Below, piece by piece: positions 22,471-35,839 of a DNA stretch of 64,000 nt. The stretch's first letter is position 1. Each line of letters opens with the position of its first letter. The notes beneath the pieces are model-generated. The model saw nothing but the letters and a program-made list of their open reading frames with translations. It did not search any database and was not told the DNA's origin. Made by a program: the position numbers and the translations under genes. Source of the stretch: Exophiala sp. HKRS030 (Eukaryota > Ascomycota > Eurotiomycetes > Chaetothyriales > Herpotrichiellaceae); the NCBI GenBank assembly GCA_023897205.1, contig JAHWDD010000005.1, forward strand, positions 3,038,001-3,102,000, written 5' to 3'.

Positions 22471-23364
22471 CTAGTTGACTTGAGTACCATAACCCCGGAT
22501 CTGATCAGCAAATGCCCAACTTTGTCCCTCCAGCTTCTCATCCTCCTTGAGCTCAATACCTTCTTTAGTGACAACAGCAATGCTGTATTGGTCGCTGCTC
22601 CTAGCATCCCTGTAAAACAGAACCTTCATAACCGCTTTGACCGTCTCGACCGCCTTCTCCTTCGTAACATCCTTCACACTTTTTTCATCCTCAGGAAACA
22701 ACTGTCGTAGCAGGGGCTGCGCAAGATGCGCTCCAAAGCCTGTAGCAAGTGATGGACTGGCAAATGTTGTTCCAAGCAAGTCGGCACTGGCTAGGAATGG
22801 CTTGTCATCTTCATCCAAGCCTGCGACTAGCAGATGGTTCCACAGTGGATTGAAGTCAGTTCTCCGCTTGTAGAGTACTTTGGATAGATATGTGTGTAGA
22901 TTCTTCGCATTCAGGCTGTGCTCGCTTGATGATAGATAGTTCTCGCGAACGTCTAGGGATGACAATAGTCGGTCAAAGTATTGCATGTCTGAGACATCAC
23001 CGCCAAACCCAATGACAGTGTTTGGGGGAAAGGTTCGAAGACGCTTGACGTCTGTGAATCTAGCAAGAGAACCGTACGAAGCTGCAGGAATTCAATTAGA
23101 ACAGTGAGTATTGCCAGGTCTTCCTGATGTGCCTACCAAGATTGTCTGTAGCCAACACTACTCCCTCTTTGAATTTGACTCCAATTACCGACGTTCCTGT
23201 TACTGCAGGCGATTGCGTATGTGTCTTTGGCATCGTCGACTGAAGGTGTGATTGATCGTAGGGTCCATATACATCGTCGCGCGGCTTAATAAGTTAGTGA
23301 TTCTGTTCCTATTAACCAAAGGACACAGACATACCCGGCCCCAGGCTTCGGGGAAATGATTCAT
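22471..23364 (-). CDS. 20S proteasome subunit beta-7 (Pre4-type)
   Basis: Beta-type subunit of the 20S proteasome core, 262 aa. The exons are 23364-23335 (only ten codons, [10 protein letters not shown]), 23284-23137 and 23081-22471, with introns of 50 and 55 nt. After a short propeptide-like region the fold starts [19 protein letters not shown], then [14 protein letters not shown] and the conserved turn [11 protein letters not shown]. It ends in a C-terminal extension ([10 protein letters not shown]) characteristic of this non-catalytic subunit. An in-frame ATG seven codons upstream (23385) is possible, but MNHFP is the usual start of homologues. Beta-7 is structural and non-catalytic; it stabilises the joining of the half-proteasomes. 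The gene is intact. Confidence 0.93.
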
Positions 23365-23682
23365 GATGGAGATATCTGTGACCAACAGGGTTTGTTCGAG
23401 AGTGAGGGATTGGAAAAGAGGGGACGAGGAAGAACTTTTCGGCGTTGGGCGGTTGGTGTGTATTTGTCTATTATTGAAGATGTTGCTGCTAGGGCAAAGG
23501 TCTGGTACGTTGCCAGTCGCAGCCGCGTCAAGCAGAGGAAGCCTTCAAGTCGCGAATTGCATCAAACTATGAATAACTTGACCGTAAAAGTATTACTTCA
23601 GAGTATTGAGTTCTTAGCGCAATTTTCGATATGTACGCCCATGGTACGCCTCTAGGTGCGCCGTACAAGTCACTTCTTCATT
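23365..23682. other. Intergenic region upstream of the proteasome gene
   Basis: About 320 bp holding the proteasome promoter and the 3' flank of the oxidase gene. I did not find the yeast proteasome-control element (GGTGGCAAA) in either orientation here. Confidence 0.45.
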
Positions 23683-25633
<1,951 letters not shown>

Positions 25634-26497
25634 CTTGGAGCTGTAGGTACAGAACAAATCGAGGCTCTGATATCAGCGGCGAGAAAGAACGTCTCTTTTC
25701 GTTGCAGGAACCAAGGTGAGATAGATATGGATACAGATGACTAGCGAAGAAACATGCAAGTCGAAGAAAAGAGTCACTCTGACAGTGCAGCACTTATATA
25801 GACTCTCTGCAACCTCGCCACAAACCCCATGTCCACTTCACTGACTCGCATTTTTGGAAAGATAGTGGAGTGCAACGCTCGTTGCCAATGATACCTGTGG
25901 TGTCGATATTACGTAGTTCGCTGGACCATACCGAGTATCCGTTCTGCCCCAAGTAGTGGCAGGTGGTGATCAGAGGTCATATGGAAAACGGCACAGGAGG
26001 TGGAATGCGGGGAATCAGGGACGCACTTCATCTATTATCGGGCAAATGGGTCAGGAAAGCTCGTAATGCAACTGCCGTGGTAAACTCAGACAAGTGTAGA
26101 TCTAGCATTGCATTCGGAATTGTTCATAGCAACCGAGATAAATGGCATGCATTATATTGTAGACTGTTACTCGAGAATTCCGCCTCTTGGACCAGTATGA
26201 CTCGTGGATGGGCTAGAAATTCTCCCTCATCAACCAGGTGCTCATGTTGATTCTCAAAACTCCAACCCGCCTTGGTCATTGGGTGAGAGCTACGAAGTAA
26301 ATATTGTGTTGAGGGAAGCTCTTCATATGCTTCGTTCAAATGCAGAGTTCATATTTCGTGGCTTAGAGTTCCCGCCAACAGAAGTTGCCGTTGGCAATTT
26401 CGCGTTCTATATACATATAAAGGGGTATTGAGAAGGATTATCAATCAAGTGGTACATTAGCAACCCAGATACACATCGCATATCGTTCATAGGAATG
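25634..26497. other. Intergenic region upstream of the VAO-type gene
   Basis: About 860 bp between the oxidase start and the 3' end of the SNF2 gene, both minus-strand. The open frames (95 codons and shorter) have no recognisable domain. It probably contains the oxidase promoter. Confidence 0.5.
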
Positions 26498-29400
26498 TCA
26501 TTTCCGCGCCCTGTTCATCGCAGCCTCGTCTCTAAGAAATCGATCAATCTCGTTCCCTGCTTCTGTACCCGCCATTCCAGCCATGACCGCTTCCTTTTTC
26601 TTGATTCGCCCAAACAGACAAGGCCAAAGGTCGCTGGTTTCTACCATTTCGCCACCTGCTTTGCCATGCTTTTCGAACAACCTCGTGAGATCTGCTTCTT
26701 GAAGCTCAATGGAATTCGCCATGTCCAATGCCGTCTCTTGTACCGAACCTGTCTTCTGCCTGGCGTCGTGCTCACTTGACGCACTGCTTTTCAAATGAGC
26801 TAAGCGCCTGTTCACCGAGATGCCGTAGATTGACTCTTCGACCGTGTCTGCAATGAGATACATCCATACAGTAGTGGGCCGGTATTGACCGATACGGTGG
26901 ACGCGAGCAATAGCTTGCAACTCGATAGCCGTATTGATCAGTGGTTCACAAAGAAAGACGTGGTTGGCGACGACCAGGTTGAGACCTGCCGAATGAGCCT
27001 TTGCATGCAGAAGAAAACATTCGACGGTAGGACGAGATTTGAATTTCTCAACACCATCTTTATCATCAATGCGGCCAAATTGGATTCCGCAGGCCGTGAA
27101 AGCCCTTGCCAGGACGCCCAGAAATTCCCGATACTGTGAAAATATGACTGCCTTCGAGCCAGGATCATTCTGACGCAGCCAGATGAGATGTCGACAGAGA
27201 AAATCCACCTTACTACCATAACTAAACCCGGGAAGATCTATGTTCTTGATTTGGCTTAGCATGGTAACACTGACATCAGAATAGATTGTTTGGCTTGATG
27301 GACGTTCACTCGACGTGCCTACTGGAGAGGTTCTCGATAGCGATGATTCTGCCTGGACAGCAACTTCTGCTGGTTTGTAGGTGATGTCGTAGAAATTCTT
27401 CAAGCTCAAGATTCTCTTGCAGACAGGACAATTGTGATGCTGTCCCCACCACATCAAGATGCAATCCTTGCAGAATTGATGACCACATACGGTTAGAGTT
27501 CCAACTTCAAAATCGCACTGGCAGATGGTACAAATCCTGGGTACCGATTCTTGAGATTCGGCTTTCAAGTGCAGCAGATATCGTAACCTGGTCGTCAGAG
27601 TATCAACTTTGTCCTTTGAAGCCTTTTCATCGTGCATGGCTTCTAGGTAACGTTTCTCGTCGAGTGGTTTCCCGACATTGTCCTCCTCGAAGGGTGCGAC
27701 TGTATCAGAGATTTTCTGCAGAGCACGGTAGAACTCAAGGCGGCTATTCATGGCATCACGGATTTGGTTCACGAGTTGCTCCATGTGTGACAAAGATTTG
27801 GACTGCCCAGTGGCCTGCTCTGACACCCTTGTGAGTATGGAACTGACAATACTGAGTTCCTGAGCCGCCCGAGAGTCTCCCAACCCAGCCTGCCATTCCA
27901 GAGATGTTGCAAGTGCTCTGATCTCTCCAATCAAGCCCCGCATGCTACCCAATGCTTTCCAATCAACGCGCTTCTGTTCTCTTTCAGCCAGAAGCTTGAT
28001 CATTAATTCAGGTGCTGGACCGCCGCCTTCTTTAGCCAGACGCAGGAACTGCTTCATCTCTTGTCTTATAAGATAATTCTCCTGCCCGGTGATGGCTTCG
28101 TTGCGGTCTGCGAGGAGTGCCCGAAGAGCTTCCATGTATGCGTACATCTCGTCCTGCTGTTTGGTCGAAGTTTCGTACTCGTCTCCCTGCAACTCTGTAC
28201 CTTCGTCTTGATCGAGTAGAGCTTGGCCCAAGAGGCCGAGCATCACTTGCTGCATATCTCGGAAATGGGCTGCTTGAGTGTTCATAGCCTCAGCAAAAGC
28301 ATGAAATCTGTCGAAAATCCTCCTACTTTCGATACCTGAAGGCTCATCTAAGCGCGCGATCTCGGGAATCTGCGTCCGCTGTTCATTAGCCCGAGTACTT
28401 GCAGCTTTAATTGATGTATTCGCATTTCGAAGCACTTCTGCGAGGAGCTCGCCACGGATAGATTTGGCTTCGTCATAAGCATGCGTTTCTTGCTTCTCGA
28501 AGTTGAGATAATCCTCAGTCTCCGCGGTCTCGAGTGACTTGAGTTGGAAGTAGGCGTTCGCAGAAAAGAAGATGCAGACGTGTTTGACTTCCAGCGCCGA
28601 TCTCAAACGAAGTTTCATGGTTGTCAAATGTTTGTTTTCATCCTCCTCCATCTCCTGATCCCTTTCAACCTCATCGTTAGTGGCTGCTGCTATAGCCGAT
28701 TTTTCGCCCTCTAGTTGCAGGCGACATTCATCTACTATAATGCAGGACTCGCGATATGCATTTTGCCAGATTTGCAGTGCCTCCTTAGTCTCCTTCGCAT
28801 TTTCCTTTAGTTGACCGCGCCGAATCGCCGAAGAGAGCCATACTCGCTGTGTGGCACGAACATTGCTCTCTACTTGATCAATCATCACGTCGAGAACTTC
28901 CTCAACGGTTCGTAGTACTCCACCAGGTCGGCGAAAGGCTTTCCAGCCACTGTAACCGATTTCAGGATGTAAGCACGTCTGACGCAGGCGCGACAACCAG
29001 GTACGCATCTTATCAATGACGCTTGGAGAATCAGGATCCCAGTCTCCTGCGAGCGGAGCCCCAAGGCATCCATACCGCAGTCTTCGCAGAGCTCCTTGAA
29101 AAGCTGACCGTAGTGCTGATCCTCAATAGGCGTGAAGGGAATCGTGATGATATGTCGACTCTGTGGCGGGAGACGCAGGTCCTCGCGAACGAAGTCTTTC
29201 GTATGCCGCATGGCAATCTGCTTCAGTACGCGCCGCAGTAATGGTCGGTGATAATCAACCAGATACTCCCATAGCGTGGCCGACTGGCACCAAGGCTCAA
29301 AGCGGAGAAAGAGGAAAAGACCAAAGAGATCTTTGTGATTCTTTCGGAGGGGTGTACCAGTGACAGCCCAGGCATTGTGGCGTGGTATGCGCATGGCCAC

Positions 29401-30782
29401 ACGAGCGGCCGAGGAAACTCCACTTTCCACCATTTGCGCTTCATCCAAGCAAACACGCCACCATCGGATTTGAGTAAGAGGGCTCTTTGCAGTTTCGACT
29501 CGTGGCCCCGCACGGAGCTCGCGCTTAGGTTTGTCTTGTATATAGTGTATTTCCCGGGCAATAACGCTATAGGTCGTGACCACCACATCAGCCTCCAGAA
29601 GTTGTGCCAGGACTTTTTCGGGATTCTTTTTATAGGCGCTGACACCACGGTAATTGTATACTTGAACAGCCGGTGCATGCTTGTTGATCTCCTGCTTCCA
29701 TTGCTCTAGAATTGTCAAAGGCGTAATAATCAGAGTAGACCGGGACGGCTTCAGGCCTGTGGGGGCTTCTAGGTTGGCAGGTTGTGGATGCAAGCATACT
29801 AGGGAGATGATTTCCAGTGTCTTGCCGAGACCCATTTCTTCGGCCAGGATGCCCCCTCTGACGCTACAATAGAAGTTCTGAACGAAGGACAAGTCCGTTG
29901 AGATCATGCCCACCGCTTTGTTCACTATAATCTGTGTGCCATCTTCAGTCTCCATTGATTCGAAACCGCGAGGCAAGCTGTTGGTGGTCTTTGGAGACAG
30001 CTCACCAACTATTCCATTTTCCTGCATTGTGACACCCTCCCGGTTCAAGAGCCAACGAACAGCCCTTTTTTGGAAAGGATAAAGATCAGACTCGAGGAAC
30101 GGGATTTTGAGATCGGCAATTTCGGTATCTGTCTTGTTCGGGACATGAACGTTATCGTAAAATTGTCGAGGCTGCCATATTTCAGGAGCTGATGCACGAC
30201 CTGATCGACCTGGTAAATAGTGATCCAACATGTCCAAGAATAGGGGTTCGACCCGGTCTCGTATCTGGGCCGAGTTCTGCCATAATATGAGAATGTCGAG
30301 CGAGGCGTGACCGTATTCCAAGGCGGCAAGCCTGGCTGCAAAGCAGACAAGTGGTAAGGAGGTGCCATCTTTGTATTTCGTTACGGAAGTCAGTTGTTGG
30401 CTGTCTTCCAATACCCGCAGATCTTTTGGCGACTCAGGTGCAATGCCCAGGATATATGTATCTTTCCCTCTGGCAGATTTTTTGACGTTGATCTGATATG
30501 GAGATGACTGCCCCAAGACCTCGACACCAATATCTACCAATGAACTCTGATTTGCCACGCCATTAGATTCGATGGTATTAATGCCGCTCAAAATATGGAA
30601 TCTTGCTCGACCCAGAATCAAGTACTGAGACGTGAAAGGCTGTGGTAGGTCCGAGAGACCGAAGTCCCGTAATCGGGCAGGAGGGACACAGTTGATGAAG
30701 AACTGATCGAGGTGTCACTCAGTTTTCGGCGCTTCGCCAGCGGCTCGGGCCAGGCTCCATACTTGGATTCGATGATCAGCAT
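26498..30782 (-). CDS. IRC20/SHPRH-type SNF2 ATPase with RING finger (two frameshifts)
   Basis: Very large SNF2-family ATPase with an embedded RING finger, resembling yeast Irc20, a helicase-like E3 ubiquitin ligase. Conserved points in order are FFINCVPPARLRDFG, YPFQKRAVRWLLNREG, the Walker A segment GGILAEEMGLGKTLE, the box II variant CLDEAQMVE (DEAQ, as in this family), and a long coiled region. A C3HC4 RING follows (CTICQCDFEVGTLTVCGHQF, then CPVC). The helicase C-terminal domain has VIFSQYREFL and IARVHRIGQYRPTTVWMYL. The frame breaks twice: near 30711-30712 (needs one more C on the coding strand) and at 29059-29062 (needs one more G). With both, the length is 4287 nt (1428 aa). The first in-frame ATG is 30782. 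The frame stays open to 30869, and homologues have longer N-termini, so the true 5' end may be further upstream. Confidence 0.88.
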
Positions 30783-31728
30783 GTAGAATGGAAGATCTTT
30801 GTGGTGATGCCCCTTTCCAATGGATAGGCGAGGCAGGGAGAGCGTAAGGACAGGTGAGTAATTCTCCCGTCACAGGTCGAGGCGAATAAAATGTCGGAAG
30901 GCACCTAATCTCTTCGATATGGGAAGTTGTTTGTGGAAGGCGGTGTCACATGGCAGAAACATGCAGGTTCAAAGGGCAGGTGGCACCGTGCACCGACCGT
31001 GGCAGTCACCTAATGACTAATTTAGAGAAGCTAACAGGGGTTCCGAAGGCCTCATCGGCGCGTCCCTCCAGGCTCCAGGCCGCCAGTGGCCGCCACCCCT
31101 CCCCCGCACCTGCATTTGGTCCGGCTGCTCATCCAAGAAGGGCCTAGGCAGCCAGGCACACGCAGGCAGCCTACCTACTTGGTGCCCGTGTAGGGTTCGA
31201 ATCGATGGCAATTCTAAGGTCGCACAAATTCCGGGCTACTTGACCTAATTTGATTCACTTCGCATGTTTGCTATCCCACACACAATCAACTCGCGCATCT
31301 TCTAATATCGGCTTAGTCAACTGACGAGCTCCTTTTGAGCTCCCAGCCAGCGGAGCATATCACGTGACTACAATACAGCCCCAACCAAAATGCATCCAGC
31401 CGCTTTCGGTAACTTTGGCGACTCTTTGGTTGCCCAACTCGGGTTAGATCAGAGAGCACGGGGCCCACAATGCCAATCACCCCAGTCGAGGTGGAAATAG
31501 GGTTGGCGGCTTCCTTGTCCTTTTGTAGCCCTCGCCTGGAGATATGCTATACTATCCATATGCCACCACACCCTGTACAAGGTTGCCAAAGCCTCTATTT
31601 CCATTGTGGTATGTGCCCAACTAAGCCCTTGTTGACCTGAAAAGAATCCGTGGTGTCTCAATAATCCGGTCTCGACTCTCGAGACTTGGACTGTCATGAC
31701 TCATGAAATGACAACTATGCATATTCCC
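30783..31728. other. Intergenic region upstream of the SNF2 gene
   Basis: Contains the likely 5' end and promoter of the SNF2-RING gene and the 3' flank of the bZIP gene. The first ~87 bases continue the SNF2 frame without a start codon. A GC-rich part around 31040-31200 could hold a missing first exon, but none can be defined. A tRNA B-box-like GGTTCGAATC near 31195 has no matching cloverleaf. Confidence 0.45.
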
Positions 31729-32537
31729 TCAAACCAAAACTCCCTCGAACAAATCAGCTGTTGCTAGCTCCAGGGACAGTCTGTGGCGATCAAGGTCCTT
31801 TTGTAGCATGCGATTGACCTGCTTCAATGCCGTGATCTCATGGGCCTGTGATTGCACCCGTGCCCGTAACTGTTCGAGCTTGGCTTCGCTTCGCATGCGA
31901 TGATTGCGCTGTGCCTGTCTATTTTGTGCTTTCCTCCTCTGCATTTTCATATCATTAGTCCATGGCATACCAAAAGAAAGGACGTGCCGGCGTTGCCGAA
32001 TTCGAATAGACACGAACCTCTTTTTTGTCTCGCTCACATGAGTCACACGAAATGGGCTTATGTTTGTGGCCGGTCGACAAGTTGGAACAAACAGAACCAT
32101 GAAGTTCCGGTCCTAGATCTGTTGGAGAGTCATTGTCGAATGAAGTCAATTGGTCCATGCCTAGGTTCAAGGTAGAATCACTTGTTCCGGTAAGAACTTC
32201 CAGATCTATGGAAGTGGTTGAAAATGCATCGATAGTTTCCAATATCTGTGCTCGTCAGAATATGCTGCCATCCGGGAACCCCAGAGGTGCTACTTACTTC
32301 CACGGGTTCAACGTACGGACTTATATTCGCATTGTAGAGCCCCACGGTCTTCCAGTACTGATCTGGGATATACGCACAGACGTCATCAGCCTCAGCTATA
32401 TGCGAGGGTAACTGCACCGGCAATGGATCTTGCTGTGGATATGGTGGTGATGGTATTGATCGTGGTTGGGATACAGTTTCCATCTGCTTCGAGGAATCAA
32501 GATTGGAGATAGAGAACAAGGATACGAAGCCGTCCAT
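31729..32537 (-). CDS. Small bZIP transcription factor
   Basis: A bZIP protein of 225 aa from exons 32537-32298, 32245-32018 and 31938-31729. The first 150 residues are Pro/Ser/Asp-rich, as in an activation region, with a short ISCDSCERDK cysteine pair just before the basic region. The basic region RRKAQNRQAQRNHRMRSEAK keeps the Asn and Arg of the NxxAQ...R signature. A leucine-zipper-like helix with hydrophobic heptads follows (LEQLRARVQ...ITALKQVNRML). The protein ends shortly after. Intron 2 uses GTTCGT as donor, a weak but acceptable form; without removal of this intron the frame ends before the bZIP domain. Target genes are unknown. AP-1-like or Pap1-like features such as a C-terminal Cys-rich domain are absent. 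Confidence 0.8.
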
Positions 32538-35500
32538 GTTGGCCTGTGATGTGTTCTCACGCTTGCCTCTCGCTGATCAGCGATTCTAATATTTGAATGA
32601 GTGCCGAAGTGCGGCTGCGGTGGAAACGTGATGGAGAAGCCCAGCGTGTGGTCTAACAATGCTTCGAAGAAGCCGAAGAAGCCTGTATTGGCCGTGGGCT
32701 AGACAGGGTCAATTCCACTGACGAAGTTGCATCGAAGAGCTTAATCTATAAACATTTCGGTGGAAGTGTTGAAATATAAAGCTGAGCACACCGAGAAGTG
32801 TGTTCCATACGCCAGAGACACGTGGTAAAGCATTTTACACTACCGACCTGCAAAAGTAGGCACGAATCAGTATCTCATCGAGATGCGTTACGTCAGTAGC
32901 GGCTACGAAATTGAAGGAGGTCCACACGGCTCGTAGCAGGGGGAATATCTCATTCACAAAGGTGTGGATCGGTTGACTCCAATGCAGAGGTACTCGATCA
33001 TCGCTCGATCGATCATCGATGCAAAAGTTCATTCGAATGAAGATTGGCTCGAAGCCAGAGTGAGTTTAAGGTTAAATGATGATTGGACAATAGACAGTTA
33101 CTCCCTGATCGCACCGCATTTTTGCTTAACCATATAGAGCTTAAGTTCTTATGCAGGTTGCAAAGTGGTTGACTCGATAAAAATTGCAACGCCTGGACAT
33201 ACCATAAGCTATCGTTAACTAGTTTACAAATAATCAGACATGACATCCTCTGAGTCGTAGCGGCTTGGTGTCTGTAGGTTGTTATTGTCTCCTGAAAACC
33301 AGGTAGATCAAGGCAGATATGGATTTCAGCCTTACGAAAGCAATATGACTTTGTGTTGCAAAATGACTGGGGCGAGTTCTACAATTGATGTCTCATCTTT
33401 ACAAGGCAGAAGATCATTGCATGTGTCCATTTATATCCGCCTCGCATAAAAATCCTGGAGGAGTGCCTGTGTCTAGGCCTTCAGACAAGGTGTGAAGATT
33501 TGTTGCCAAGCAAATAACACACCCCCGGCGCATTGCTCTTGTACTTTCTTGCTTTACGGTGCCGGCTAGCTGCTGGTTCATTCCAATCATTCGTTCAGAA
33601 GTAGGAACAACTATCAGAGAATTGGCAGGCTGGACAATCGTAAAGGTACTGTGACAAATGAAAGATGAATCTTCAAGCGTATTCCGCCCACAAAGTTACA
33701 TTGATGAAGTGGAACCTACCAACAATCGGTGGGCTACAAACCCTTTCGTAGCTAGTCACTCCAAGGAGGGCTGCCATTTCGATGGTAGAGATGAAGATGA
33801 GAACTCATGATTCGTCGGCGATAGTTTCACTACTTGGATTTTGCACTCGACGGCGTCGTCTACTGTTCCCCGTCCTAGCCCTTAGTCATATACCTCTCTT
33901 CGATAAGTCATCCGTTCAGGCCAACCATCGGCACACTCCATCCCAAGGCCGACCTGATAAGGTGCAACTGTTGATCAAAGTTCGAAGTCTCCGGGAAAGT
34001 CTTTCGCATATGATTGATGGATTTAGGAGCAGCCGAAAGTGAGTTTATTTGTGCAGCCCGCACGAGCCAGTAAGACGAAACGCGGGAGAAATCGCGGAAG
34101 CTGCAAATCCGTGTCGCTGCTATTTGGAAGGTTCCGAGCAAATATTGATGTTTTAATCTGTCCATTTGGACCAGCATAAGGATTCCAAGCTGTGGAGATA
34201 CATCTGCTGAAAGGGCAATGACACCTCGTATCGTCTCGTATCGACCGAATAAGTATGCCTTAATTGTTGTTTGTGTGGTCAACCTACCGATTGAAAAATC
34301 CTAAGCGATGTACCATTTTACAAAGGTAGCAGTTAGTAATCGTGGTGCTTATTGATGAATGAAGTTGTTCGGGATAGCCTCGCAATTCACATCTCGAAAG
34401 TGAAGTACTTCTCATCCGTAGGAAACGTCCACAACTTTGGAATATCGTTGTATTTTCAGATGCTCTGCCCTTGATCCCGAAACGGAAGTACCAGAAAGCA
34501 ATGTTATTCGCCACGGGAAAAGCGTCTATTCATTGGAGAGATGCGTTCGGGATTAAGGGCTCGGACGCCGCTCGGCAAAGCTTCGCTAAAATCATGGGCT
34601 TTTCCTTATTGCCATCAAATCTACAGAGCCACGACGAGGTTGCGACCAACCATTAGATCAACACTGGCTAAGTGAGTGTGGCAAAAGTTCAAAGCAAGAC
34701 TCATGCCAATCTCTTCGCGATATCGCACAGCTCTACGGATGCACTTCCAAGGTTGACACACAACAGAATCGGTATTTCCCCACAAATGTTGCTGCTGCCG
34801 GGTCTCAACTTCCAGATTGCCATGGGAGGGGTGCTTTCACGCTCAGAAGAACTCATTACAACATGCAGAATGACGTCGATGTAAGTCTGGAAATGCAAGG
34901 CTGCCACTTGCGCCTCGATTCAGTGAGAGAAGAACAATATATTCTCGAGAACTTCGAGCTTGCGATACTCAATCCTAGGGTAAATCGGTATAATTGTCCA
35001 TCGGCGTTATTACTGATTGCCCCTCGAGACATGATGTGCGACTACGACTCATGTGTAGTTTGCCTCGCCAGTATTTGGCGTTTAGGATTGCCCCATGCCG
35101 ATACTGTCTCCACTTTTACCAATTTGTCACTTCTCAGAAGTCTCCAGCCTTAGCCGCTCGATTTATGCAAGAGACTACAAAAAGAAAAATCGTCGTTTCC
35201 TATCAAATGGCTTTTTCATATATTGCGAGACCAATTCATAAACGAATAGAGCGAATTCGTTTTGAAAATTTATCAGGCCTTGCCAGCCTGCTGTACTTGT
35301 CTGTGGATTGGCTCATTAACCGTATATTCTTCATAAAGCTCATCTGAATCTGCCACTTAGACCATAATATCGGATTTCTATTTCGACCTCGGCATTGAAT
35401 GACAGGGGTAAATGGTAGGCTTGAAACGTTGGTGTGCATGACTGCTGGGATTACCTAAAGCTCATGCAAATACGGATTTCCTATTCCGTTAGAACCTGAC

Positions 35501-35839
35501 TTGAAAGAAGATGAGCCACAATGTCGTGCACTTCGCAACTACCTGCGTGAATGGTATTGGTGTCTCCTGTAGCTGCAGGTGCTGGTTCTGGAAAGCGTGA
35601 TCATGGATCAGCTGCGTTTAGCCGTAGCAGAACTAAGCACTCTGCTAAGCCAGATGTTTTTCCTAGAACGGTCTTCGTTGCTTGCTAAGGACTCCTAGTC
35701 TCAAATCGAGCGGCTTGACACGAGTTTGGCAGCTTGTGGGCTGTTATTCATGCTGCAAGGCTGTTTGGTCGTATCGCTAGCTGTATAGTGCCATGCAAAT
35801 GTCCCGAAGATGCACTGTGTCGGATATGTCTACCACCTG
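32538..35839. other. 3.3-kb stretch without a recognisable gene
   Basis: This is the longest gene-free part of the window, between the bZIP start and the 3' end of an MFS gene. Open frames do not exceed 124 codons (33908-34282 minus), overlap between strands and have no motif I know. Base composition is somewhat AT-rich, but there are no terminal repeats, no transposase-like frame and no obvious RIP-type TpA excess visible by eye. It may contain a decayed gene, a non-coding RNA or long regulatory DNA for the bZIP gene. Confidence 0.4.

Noticed and set aside
31181..31225. tRNA-like B box (GGTTCGAATC)
   Set aside because: The flanking bases cannot form a T stem or an acceptor stem and there is no A box at the right distance.
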